NCBI GenBank assembly: GCA_003427395.1
Contig: BFEA01000020.1
Span: forward strand, 4,718,617-4,752,695
Direction: 5' to 3'
DNA: 34,079 nucleotides
Source: Chara braunii
Taxonomy: Eukaryota > Streptophyta > Charophyceae > Charales > Characeae
In this document: one piece after another, positions 19,417 to 28,560 of the stretch
Layout: the number at the start of each line of letters is the position of its first letter
Position numbering within the stretch: position 1 is the first letter of the stretch
The notes under the pieces: model-generated
Databases searched by the model: none
Told to the model about the DNA's origin: nothing
The model's input: only the letters and a program-made list of their open reading frames with translations
Made by a program: the position numbers and the translations under genes

Positions 19417-19868
19417 CTAGGTGTCGAGTGCCTCATCCTTCTTATCACCAGATGAGGTATGAGGTGGGGTACCAAGGCTGTCGTGGTCCCATTTTTAGGA
19501 CGGATTGCTGCCTCATATTGGAATTGTTCCAACCAGGTGTCGGGTGCCTCATCCATTTTATCACCAAATAAGGTGTGAGGTGGTTTCAATGGAGTCTCGG
19601 TGTACCAAGGCTGCTGTGGTTCCATCTGTGAGACCGACTGCTGCCTCATAGCTGCAGCAGTTGGGCTTGAGGATGAAGAAGCAACACTTTGTGTTGTTGC
19701 TGTTGACGTACCACTTGGTGGTAGATCAAATTGAAGACAAAGGGTTCTAGCATTGTCGGATATGCTCATGGTGGCTAGAGACTGGGCCCGTCTGTTGTGG
19801 AAAAAAGGTTTGGGCTCTAGAGACATCATGTTAAATTTATTTGTTAGGGTGAGTGTTCGCACCGTCAC
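19417..19868 (-). pseudogene. gypsy Gag N-terminal remnant
   Basis: A 151-codon minus-strand frame, Ser/Thr/Gln-rich at first, then PWYTETPLKPPHTLFGDKMD and EAPDTWLEQFQYEAAIRP. The FxGD(K)..D...WL.Q...Y motif is the common N-terminal Gag signature of Ty3/gypsy elements. A partial duplication of the HTLFGDKMDEAPDT segment occurs at 19417-19466 relative to 19530-19580. The stop-free part ends at 19413 and the reading continues out of frame. Confidence 0.78.
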
Positions 19869-19879
19869 TCACGCACGCA

Positions 19880-19890
19880 CAAACACACAC

Positions 19891-19948
<58 letters not shown>

Positions 19949-19964
19949 ACACGCACGCGCGCCC
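19880..19964. repeat. (AC)n microsatellite bordering an N
   Basis: About 40 AC units with a few AT/GC variants. A single undetermined base follows at 19965, within GCCCNCCTAG, which probably marks a join or low-quality point in the assembly. Confidence 0.95.
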
Positions 19965-19965
19965 N

Positions 19966-20320
19966 CCTAGTGACCCTAATGTGTCCAGCCGTTTTCACGG
20001 CCGAATCCGTGTTCAAAAGTGGGTAGGTACCAACAGGTAGGAGGCCGGCCCAGCACTACAAAAGGCTGGGTACCAGCCTTAGCGATAGGTTAGCATGAAC
20101 TAAAGGTTAGTCTTCAGGATTAGCGGATCGGTTCAGCGTTAGCTCAATTAGCGCATCGCTGCAGCACAACGAGGAGCAGCGAGAGAGAGCAAGAGTTCAG
20201 CGGCGAGAGGATTAGCGCAGCGTTGGGCGCAGCGCCAGTTACCGGCCCAACCCCCTTCCAGCACCATAGCTACTGTGGCTGGTACCAGGGAGGAAGGCTT
20301 CACCTTCTCTCCCTCATCTC

Positions 20321-20392
<72 letters not shown>

Positions 20393-21011
20393 CTACCTTC
20401 TCAGTCTAAGTTTAATTTTGGGTTCTCATACGGGACTACTGCAGTATGAAGGATGGTTACGAATTCTGATAACATTGGAAACAACGATATTGGGACTACG
20501 AGTTGAGGACTACTTGGGGATCTGATTTCATCTTCCTTTTGAAGATGTACTTGACAGTGTGAGATCGATATCTGAGATATTGTGAGACTTCGCATTCGCG
20601 ACATTTCGGATTTTCGTCACTTCTGACATTTCAAGATACTATCTTTGGACACATTGAGTTGACGTCATTTTCCCTCTCCTCCTCCTTTCGTCTCTCCATC
20701 TCTCCCTTCGTCCGTGGATGATCTCAGCCCCTGGACTCACGTCTATGTCTGAGGCCAGGGCATTCACACCCCTGATGAATGCTCGAGAGTGCTCGATTGC
20801 AGTCCGAGTCAGTCCAAGGTATCTCAAGTCTTCCGCTTGCATTTGTATTAACTCTGTATTATCTGGTCGGTTCTGGGAATCTGCGCCATACTTATGACTT
20901 TGTTTCACGAGTATGCAACAACAACTCTGCATGTCTGCTGGTTAAATGTGCTGGTTGATTTGCTGCAAGACACGTACTCTACTGCCTGAACTACAGAGTG
21001 CAAAGCAGGTA
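19966..21011. repeat. LTR-like segment with (CT)n core
   Basis: No gene is visible. It includes TTAGCG motifs at 20079, 20120, 20148 and 20212, a CTACAAAAGG TATA-like box near 20056, a (CT)n tract 20320-20389, and the 20660-20910 segment related to the 5MP intron. I read it as part of a retroelement LTR or leader. Its right edge is the adapter at 21012, so its true continuation is unknown. Confidence 0.5.
20320..20389. repeat. (CT)n microsatellite
   Basis: About 34 CT units interrupted once by TT at 20340-20342. Confidence 0.95.
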
Positions 21012-21049
21012 CTGTCTCTTATACACATCTAGATGTGTATAAGAGACAG
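21012..21049. other. Nextera mate-pair junction adapter (assembly artefact)
   Basis: CTGTCTCTTATACACATCT (21012-21030) is followed directly by AGATGTGTATAAGAGACAG (21031-21049): two inverted 19-bp Tn5 mosaic ends, exactly the junction left by mate-pair library circularisation. It is not biological. Open frames crossing it, including one starting at 21035, are chimeric. Confidence 0.97.
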
Positions 21050-21533
21050 CGCCCCACGCGAACAAGGAGCAACCTGCCAGCCAACTTTTTTTTTTTTGTG
21101 TGGAAACTGCTCTGTCCTGGGCCTGTAGTTATTTGTCTTGCTGCCTGTGAGGAACAACTACAATTCCTATTGGTCCGACGTATTTCTCGAAGTTGTGCCA
21201 GAACTGCTGGTAACATTGCTACCCAGGGAATCGGAAGAGACCGGCGCCTGCCCCATCGTAGGCGGGGTTTTTTCTGTTACCTTCTTGTTTCGGCACATGA
21301 ATTGGTTATGGCTGTATTGGACACAACGGATACAAGTCTGTCGGGAGTAACGGTCTCTCTACACGTCCTCAGTAAGACCCGCTTTCGCCCATGGAGGAGC
21401 ATTGGGGTCTACTTGACTCCTAGATCGGGAGCCTCTGCGGCGTCTATCGGTCACATTACCTTTTTGTTGCACAGAGGCAGCGACCGCTCCACCCCCTGAA
21501 GCCAAGGGATATCGAGAAGGAGCAATCCTACCC

Positions 21534-21540
21534 TATAAAA
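21534..21540 (+). promoter_or_regulatory. candidate TATA box
   Basis: TATAAAA in CCCTATAAAAGGACAG, with a CCAAT-type ATTGG about 360 bp upstream. Only sequence resemblance supports it. Confidence 0.35.
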
Positions 21541-21669
21541 GGACAGACGAAAACACTTGCAAAGAGATAGAGACCAAAGAAGAGAGAAAGAAAAAGTGGA
21601 AGATCAACTTGCGGATCTTAATTCGAGCATGTGTCACCCTGTGACATACAGAGCTGCTTTGCTGCAGCA

Positions 21670-21724
<55 letters not shown>
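21670..21724. repeat. compound (CT)n(GT)n microsatellite
   Basis: CT units at 21670-21686 pass directly into GT units at 21687-21724. Confidence 0.95.
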
Positions 21725-21725
<1 letters not shown>

Positions 21726-22088
21726 AACCCTATCGATTGTGACTGATCACTTATATTGTACAGACTGTTGTCCATATATGCGTGCATATTTTGTCTACTC
21801 AACTTGATGACATTTCCCGCATCATCAAGGACTGAGTCATCTAACCCTTCTAATGCAGCCATATCATCCTATCTGTTTTCCATTCTGTTTTTTCTATTTG
21901 TAATCTTAGCTTGTTTTTCTGTAGCTTCATTGAGTTATCTTTTTAGTTGTTAGTGGAGTAGTACTTGTTGTTGTTCTTCCTAGTGGGCGGAGTTGGTTGG
22001 TTATATTGTGAGTCTGCCATCTGATTGGAGATGGTCTTGACTTGACCCATTAGATGAGTCAAAAGACAGTGAAGGAACCTAATGTTTG

Positions 22089-22331
22089 CTAACCTTCAGA
22101 GGTTGTTGCAGAAGTTGTCATAGCTTCAACACTAGTTGTTGTTGCTGCTAACACACGTTTCGTTATTGTTGCTACCTCCATAGCGGTTTGCAAACATTGG
22201 ACCATTGCTTCGTCCCGGAACCTTCTCTCATCCTCTAGTAACAAAGCTTGGAACACCGTTGGAATATTGTGTGTCCTGACGCATCCATACTCTGTCATCA
22301 TCTGGTCCTCCCCGCTATCTGTGCCACTCAT
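22089..22331 (-). CDS. hypothetical 80-aa ORF, possible Gag start
   Basis: MSGTDSGEDQMMTEYGCVRT... is an acidic-then-helical 80-residue frame with a Thr/Ala-rich end. I do not recognise a domain. It begins about 80 bp downstream (minus strand) of the candidate primer-binding site at 22409-22422, where an LTR retrotransposon gag would start, so a retroelement origin is the best guess. Confidence 0.3.
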   Translation of the reverse strand: MSGTDSGEDQMMTEYGCVRTHNIPTVFQALLLEDERRFRDEAMVQCLQTAMEVATITKRVLAATTTSVEAMTTSATTSEG

Positions 22332-22408
22332 AAGCTAAGCATACCACTGTAGACTGGTCAGTTCTATGCGAGGCGTGTACCAGACCGTATGTAAAGAACC
22401 TCTGGTGA

Positions 22409-22422
22409 CGATCTGATACCTG
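22409..22422 (-). other. candidate primer-binding site (tRNA-iMet type)
   Basis: The minus strand reads CAGGTATCAGATC, close to TGGTATCAGAGC used by many plant LTR retrotransposons. It abuts the candidate LTR on its right. Confidence 0.45.
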
Positions 22423-22772
22423 GTTCGCATCGTGGTCTTGTTTGCGACGTGAACTAATTACTGTGGACTTCAGGGGTTGTCCTTAAATTACCCTTTGGTC
22501 TACCAGGTCGTTGGAGTAATGCTCGTTGAACTCGAGGATAAATAAAGGCCAGAGCTGGTCAGAAGCGGATTTTTGCGCACAAGGATGGGTCGTTGTGCAC
22601 ACCGTAGACACCACTACTTGATGATGCAATGAGGAACGTTGAATACAAGGGATGAAAGGTTTCAATTGGTACTCGAAGGCACACATTATTGTATTCATTT
22701 CTACGTGCACTTGCGCAAGTGATTTATTTTATTTTGATTAGCTAAGGTGTGACCGACTGTTAACACCTAACA
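22421..22772 (-). mobile_element. candidate LTR, 352 bp
   Basis: Bounded by TG at 22421 and CA at 22772; on the minus strand it begins TGTTAGGTGTTAACAGTCGG, a typical LTR start, and ends CGAACCA next to the primer-site match. No second LTR was identified in the window. Confidence 0.45.
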
Positions 22773-23093
22773 TACAAAATTAAGGTAGAACTGTCCAGTG
22801 ATATGCTCATCATCTAGGCATACCAAGTTCCCTCTACATTGTTAACTGACCAGTATATGTTCCCTCTACATTGCAGCAAGTTCTTAAGGGACAAAGGAGC
22901 AAAGCATACGTGCTCTACTCCCATGGGTTGGCATGGTGACCCTGACCCGTGCTTCGACCATGGCCCTTCAGGCATGCCCAACCATGCTCCCCTCTCCTCG
23001 GGAGTGGTTAATCATGCCAGCGCAAATGTATCCTCATTGTGGAGAAGCGCATCGAGTAACAGAGTCGCTAGTGTTAGTAACGACGATATCGAA

Positions 23094-23110
23094 CCGACTT
23101 TGATACCAAA
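23094..23110 (-). other. candidate primer-binding site (tRNA-iMet type)
   Basis: Minus strand TTTGGTATCAAAGTCGG. The TGGTATCA core matches the initiator-Met tRNA 3' end; immediately to the right (23112, TG) lies the LTR-like sequence shared with the 5MP intron. Confidence 0.5.
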
Positions 23111-23111
23111 T

Positions 23112-24033
23112 TGCTAGGAATATGAGGGAGAGCGATAGACACAAATCCAAATTACAAAATCATGAAGTAGCCCAGAGTGCAAAATTGATTGCACAGACTC
23201 TTTCTTCTTGTTAGAGCCTTTCGTAATTAACTTCAGGTAACCTAACGGTCGCCCACATACTTGCTCCATTGGCGTGCAGATAGTCATGTACCAATCAGAG
23301 AGCACAGTTCACCAAGATACAGTTTAAATAATAGCAATACAATTAACTCATATGTCAAGGTGACGCTCTCTGGTAACACGAACATAGTATCCAATATCGC
23401 TCCTACTGTCTAGCGTCCAGTGCCTAGTCTACTCTACTCAGCTTACCTGACCTATCTGCGTTCATGCAATGGGGACAGATCGAAGTTGAAGACCAACGTA
23501 CGTGAAGTCGATCATCAATGCAGACTGCCAGTATACCCCAGGTAGGTGTCTTACTCCTTCCCTCATCACCCCGGTCTTCCCCCAACGCATGTGCCTCCTA
23601 CCCGAAGAGAACGAGCGCCATCACCACACCTACGCCCTAGCAACCCGGCTATGACCGTCGTGCGCCCGCTGCCTCAACAATACCCCTCTCATCTCAAGGC
23701 CCGGTGCGTCTAGCCCGCAACTTAGCGTAGCTGCTCATGCGTTAATGCAGCAGCCTTGCCACACGACTCTGTTTGGCCATAATAATCCCGCCTGGGCATG
23801 ACTTTTTTTTATTATGGAAAGTGCGGCCCCGTATCTGACTGCGTGGACCTAGGCGCCGTGCAATTAGGCATGTCCAGGCAGCTTCCCAGACTCCACGTGT
23901 TTGGAGCGATCTGATTGGCTCGTAGCATATGAGAGACATTGGAGCTGCTTTCTCATTGGTTTGCGGTCTCTACGTCATGTGTTGGCCTCTCAGTGCGTGT
24001 GCCCAGGGTGCAACCATTTGAGCCCTGGGCTCA
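23112..24033 (-). mobile_element. candidate LTR, copy of the 5MP-intron element
   Basis: Starts TGCTAGGAATATGAGGGAGA and is collinear with 3205-3700 over at least 500 bp. Farther right it carries CCAAT boxes read on the minus strand (ATTGG at 23914 and 23955), a CACGTG at 23894 and an AATAAAAAAAA TATA-like run, as expected for a U3 promoter of a minus-strand element. The outer boundary near 24033 is uncertain. Confidence 0.5.
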
Positions 24034-24165
24034 ACTGTACGATATAACTGCTACTTCTGAAAGGAGCCAAGAAAGTGCAATAACTTAACTCAAATCATGC
24101 ATTAGTCGTTGGTTATGGATTGTCATTTTGGTCTAAGGGCTGAAGTATGGGTCAACATCCACGCC

Positions 24166-24274
24166 CAAGTCATGAAAATTGCCTAAGTCATGAAAATTGC
24201 GATGGACATTAGACCTGTAGACTGCCTGTGTTGGCCCAAGTCATGAAAATTGTCTACCCAAGTCATGAAAATTG
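24166..24274. repeat. four copies of CAAGTCATGAAAATTG
   Basis: Copies at 24166-24181, 24184-24199 (first base T), 24237-24252 and 24259-24274. Spacing is irregular (18, 53, 22), so it is not a CRISPR array. The flanking GTCATTTTGGTCTAAGGG block is also duplicated at about 24122 and 24279. Confidence 0.95.
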
Positions 24275-24765
24275 CCTGTCATTTTGGTCTAAGGGTTGAA
24301 GTGTAGGGTACTCGAAGCAAGGCCTAAAATTGGCCTTTAGAGGCCCAACGTATGATGAAAAGTCGAAGGTCAACAGGAGCTCGGAAATTCAAGCTCACGA
24401 GTCAAAGTCAACACGGACCCAGACCAGGCCACCGATCAGATACACACACTTGGTTGTTTGCAGGTATCTCTCAAGAATCAAGTCCAAGTGAGAACATGCA
24501 ATTATATGGGATCCATGCCATTGATTGCGAGTCAATTTGGACCATCGCATATGAGAAGCCAGAGGCTCGTCGATGGGAGTGAACACTATATGTTGACCCA
24601 GCCCCTACTGAACGACATTCAGTCTTGCACATGCTTCTTGACACTGGATGGACGTTGGATGAACGTTGGCTTGACACTGGCACTACGCTGATGCGAGGAT
24701 GCGAGACTGCTACTGCTTAGTGTTGACGCCTTCATTGTCTACAGTGCCAGCTGAGCACCATATTA
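24275..24765. other. no gene seen
   Basis: Several short overlapping open frames on both strands, none with a recognisable motif. Contains a local TTGACACTGG repeat at about 24638 and 24670. Confidence 0.4.
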
Positions 24766-25218
24766 TGTTAACGTAGCTCTCGACACACTGTCTATAACAT
24801 TAATGAGATGCTTACAAGGAGGAGGATCAAGGTTGTGAGATTAATTGATCTTACGGAAAGCTTACATGTATGCGTTTGTGTTGATATTGCGCATTGTTGT
24901 TCATCTTCAGACGAGTCTACATGGTGTGCATCATTATAAGATTTGTTTATTGTCAGAGCCTGTCAAAGGAGACTGTGTATTAATGTGGCGAGTAGGGGAT
25001 GCCCAAAGGAGTGGGCTAGTGAGGGAGGTGTATCTGCCAAGTTAACGAGTACTTTCTCTTCCACCCTCTAAGTTTTTTCTCCCTCCCATCTGTCTCTTTT
25101 CTGATCATGTGATAGTGGCCTATCTAATTACAAGTATGATTTCAAAGGCATTGAAAATGCGTTAAGACGTTTTGTGTTCAGACATTGACAAGCTTTCCAT
25201 CTGACTAGGTTCATTGCA
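24766..25218 (+). mobile_element. candidate LTR, 453 bp
   Basis: Begins TGTTAACGTAGC and ends ATTGCA, three bases before a primer-site match on the plus strand. Internal features are undistinguished and no partner LTR was found, so this rests on position and the TG...CA ends. Confidence 0.4.
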
Positions 25219-25221
25219 ATA

Positions 25222-25233
25222 TGGTATCGGAGC
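25222..25233 (+). other. candidate primer-binding site (tRNA-iMet type)
   Basis: TGGTATCGGAGC differs from TGGTATCAGAGC by one base and follows the candidate LTR end. Confidence 0.5.
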
Positions 25234-25482
25234 GGCGTTCTCCATTCGTCGTTATTTGTTGATCTGCGCAGTATCGCGCAGTGATATACTAATCGTGTAC
25301 TTGATTTCACACTTCGCACACCTTGATATATCGCATTGTTGAACACGCGCACATTTTTTTATGGCGCACTTGACAACTTGACGCGGGAGATTTATCTGAT
25401 GATGATGACGATATGATGATGACATGGACCTGACACCGTAAGTGAGATAACGTTGGCATGGCGTTGGGCAATCGGCAAGATC

Positions 25483-25597
<115 letters not shown>

Positions 25598-26764
25598 GTT
25601 GACGTGGCTTCGGGAGATGCATTGCTTACATGGCATGACGAGTCGTACTGACGTGGCACTAAATGAAGAAGTAGAGGGTTACATTGTCTGATGTGACACT
25701 TACTGAAGTATCACGACTTACCTGTTGACGTGAGATTTCCGAAGAAGCAGCAACACACCAGGTTGACGCACGTTTGACTACGGTCCACCAGTTTAACTTT
25801 TCATTCAATTTATTATTAGGAAAAATTATTGTATCAAGATTTGAATATTTGAAAAATTTCAGTTTAATTCGACTGCCTATGGGCGCGCAAGTGTTTGGTT
25901 TTCCTCCTGGTAGATGTGTTATACACCATTTTCCTAAAATAACTTTTATTCGTTTTTTTTTTTAGTATAACTTTTCAAAAATACAAAACCAACCCCAAAA
26001 ACATAAGTCTTGATCAATCAAGCAAGTTGATAAAAAACGCAATAGCATACTTAAACTGACATTTCAGTGATCACATACGGATTGGGCAGTCTCTTGATGC
26101 TTACGTGGCTACGAAGTACCTTCACTTTTGATTGCCTCACTGGCCATTGATGCTGATGTGGCACCTCTCGTGATGATGTGTCACTTTGGTTTGATTGGAG
26201 TATGATACGTGGCATATATGACTTCGTTGCCATCCGCTGAAGATTGGTGGGAACTACTTGCACCTGTGCGGACTCACTGTACAATATGAGACTATGTTGT
26301 AGTGTCACGCGTCATAACTTTTGAGTGGACATACAACCATTTGCGCAAGGACGGTGAGAGGAATATCAACTAACACATTGTTGATTGTTATATTGCTGAT
26401 TTATTGATGATACTCAGCTGTCGTGGGTTATCTTATGGATGTCTACAAACTCACTATAGTGTTGTTGTCTTGATCACACTAGTCGTGGTTGCGGAACCTG
26501 TGGACAAGCTATAGGAAAACATCAAAAGAAGAACAATCACCAGAATTATATATATAAAAACTGAGATTTTTTTTCTTGTAGATTTTTTTTTTCTTCTTGT
26601 TGTATTCCTTGAAATTCGATTGAAGTGTAGCCGTGAAATTTGTAATTGTTATTTAAAGTTTATTGTGCGGTAGACACATCGGGGAAGATGACCTACCGCT
26701 GGAACTGGTTGCGAGCGTTTATTCTTACTCGATCCATTCCTCTCCTTTTCTTTATTATCTTGAT

Positions 26765-26790
26765 CACTTTCTTCGTCGATGAAGAAAGTG
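26765..26790. repeat. perfect 10-bp stem, 6-base loop
   Basis: CACTTTCTTC and GAAGAAAGTG are exact reverse complements separated by GTCGAT. Confidence 0.9.
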
Positions 26791-26795
26791 GAGTA

Positions 26796-27179
26796 ATGGG
26801 AACCCGTGGCCAAGTGGAAGGAAAACAGCAGCAAAAGTTGGACTGTCTTCAGCAATTGCTCACTAAATTGCACGACGTTGTGTCAGATGTTGAGCAGCAT
26901 GTTCGCATCCAGTTCGATCTGCGTGCTGCAAAAACCGAACTTTTAAGGGCTGAAACTGTTGTTCAGATGTTGGAGGTCAGTGAGAGAGTACAGCAGACTA
27001 TTGAAAAGAGACGAAAGTCCCTCAATCACTTTATTGCTGAGCAATTTGTCAAGATAGTTGGTGGTGAGCCCAAAGAAGACGGGAAAGGAGAAGCAAGCGA
27101 GCGAAAAAAAGAGTCTGAATTGACAAAAGAGATAATCAACCACACAATTAAGCAGTTGCAAGTTGCATTGGAAGCATAA
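26796..27179 (+). CDS. coiled-coil ORF, probable retroelement Gag-like remnant
   Basis: From MGTRGQVEGKQQQKLDCLQQ through VVSDVEQHVRIQFDLRAAKT to EIINHTIKQLQVALEA, rich in heptad Leu/Val and charged residues; 128 codons, or 177 if the in-frame ATG at 26646 is used. That upstream part adds a hydrophobic stretch (SIPLLFFIILITFFV) but its start region spans a 10-bp hairpin (26765-26790). I choose 26796 because the coherent helical part begins there. Function unknown. It is followed in frame by duplicated sequence containing stops and then by an integrase fragment on the same strand, so a retrotransposon origin is likely. Confidence 0.45.
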   Translation: MGTRGQVEGKQQQKLDCLQQLLTKLHDVVSDVEQHVRIQFDLRAAKTELLRAETVVQMLEVSERVQQTIEKRRKSLNHFIAEQFVKIVGGEPKEDGKGEASERKKESELTKEIINHTIKQLQVALEA

Positions 27180-27545
27180 TTGAAGGAAAAATAAGAATAT
27201 CAGAGGCAGCGAAAGGAATACAAGCAACAAGCAAGAATAGTTCAAGAAATAAAACAAAAATTAAATGTTGGAGATTCAGAAATTGACGTGGCGATTATGT
27301 TGCAAAACATGATGGCTTACCTAAGACATCTATAAATTACGATCGATAGTGTCAACACATTGGAAGCATAATTGAATAAGAAATAAGAGTACCAGAGGTA
27401 ACAAAATGAATAGGAGCAACGAGCAAGAATAGTACAAAAAATAAAACAAAAACTCAATGTTGGAGATTCAGAAACTGACGTGGCTATTATGTTGCAAAAC
27501 ATGATGGCTTACCTACACATCTATAAATCAAGATTGATAGTGTCA
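27168..27545 (+). repeat. 192-bp (64-codon) tandem duplication after the stop of the coiled-coil ORF
   Basis: TTGGAAGCATAATTGAA occurs at 27168 and 27360. The copies share KQKLNVGDSE..DVAIMLQNMM in the same frame as the upstream ORF, and share the TAA after GCA and a second TAA a few codons later. Confidence 0.92.
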
Positions 27546-27945
27546 CCGCAGAACCGCAAATGGTGATAAGGCTTGTAAAAGTAAAAAATAAAGTTGTGCA
27601 TGAAAAGATAGCGGAGGAAAGGGAAGAAAAAAAAAGTCTCATGAAAAGTTAACGAAAGACGTCATGAAACCCCGAGACCCGAAAACAACTAAGCCCGTTA
27701 AGAAAGAATCACCAAAAAAGAAAGAATGAGAGAAACCGAAAAGGAAATAAAATGTTAAAATAAAATTTTTATTTACCTACAACGGTAAAAGAGGGGGACA
27801 ACGATCACTTTACCCTATTTAAATTGCATGATCACTGCAAGTAGCCTTGTACCTTTCCTTATAAACATAACCTCATGTCTAAACGTTTTTCCCATCAATG
27901 TGATAGTGATCACTTGCCTCTTATTATACTCGTGTACTAACCTTT

Positions 27946-28077
27946 ATGCAAACATGTTTTGTTTACCAAAGGAACAAACCCTCTAATGAGAATCCTTTGA
28001 GACCACTACAACCACTACCTATTCCAAATGAGCCAGGTGAGTCAATCTCGATCGACTTCACGAGTCTCACCAAAAAA
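27946..28077 (+). pseudogene. Ty3/gypsy integrase fragment (zinc-binding to first Asp)
   Basis: Encodes CFVYQRNKPSNENPL, LQPLPIPNEPGESISIDF. This is the CxxCQRNK...LQPLPIP..PW.S.SMDFI block at the entry to the integrase core; the second zinc Cys has become Tyr and the Trp Gly. The first catalytic Asp codon is 28054-28056. Similarity ends about 28077, before the rest of the core, and an A15 run follows at 28209. Confidence 0.8.
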
Positions 28078-28138
28078 AGTATGTCATGTTCGTTCCTTTA
28101 CCATCAGAAGTTTGAACGGAACTCGTTATCCAAAAGTT

Positions 28139-28411
28139 TCAGATGCATACCTTCCCTCTCCGAATTTTCAATTTGCCCGTTCTCGAAACGCGCATCACAC
28201 ATTGAGACAAAAAAAAAAAAAAATTCCTAGGATTAAGCGAATTGTAAATAATAAAGAGTGACATGATTTCATCAGGAATACATCTAAATACAAACTTGTT
28301 AGCAATAGAAGGGCGTAGTAGCCTAACAATGGAGTTGGGCGTAGGTGCATCTGGAGATAAGATATTCACCAATGTCGTTGCCCATCCGAGCTTGAAAACG
28401 CAATAAACCAA
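28139..28411 (-). pseudogene. unknown reading frame, possible tail of the 28.5-29.9 kb remnant
   Basis: A 90-codon minus frame (VYCVFKLGWATTLVNILSPD, NSIVRLLRPSIANKFVFRCI) has protein-like composition but matches nothing I recognise. It lies downstream of the next remnant on the same strand. Confidence 0.25.
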
Positions 28412-28560
28412 ACAACATCTCGAGTTTGCGTGAGAGACAAGAGGAGGAGACGAATCTCAAAATTGTTGAACTAACGTTTTTTCAGTGTAATAAAAGTTCT
28501 ATGTTTAGTTGTTTTGCTACCGAGGGTGCCGATAGTGGATAAAAAACTGTGATAAGTCAA

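Larger units (their letters stand above)
21050..22088. other. LTR/promoter-like region, no gene seen
   Basis: Has an ATTGG (CCAAT) box near 21170, TATAAAA at 21534-21540 on the plus strand, a purine-rich stretch 21550-21600 and a (CT)n(GT)n tract at 21670-21724. This layout resembles the U3-R part of an LTR, but no matching primer site or partner LTR was found. Confidence 0.35.

Noticed and set aside
19753-20040. 95-codon plus-strand ORF with Thr-His repeats.
   Set aside because: It is the (AC)n tract read through an N, antisense to the Gag remnant.
21035-21499. 154-codon plus-strand ORF.
   Set aside because: Its start codon and first residues are encoded by the sequencing adapter, and the remainder has no recognisable domain.
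24166-24274. CRISPR-like array.
   Set aside because: Repeats are only 16 bp, number four and have irregular spacers of 2-37 bp, in a eukaryotic genome.
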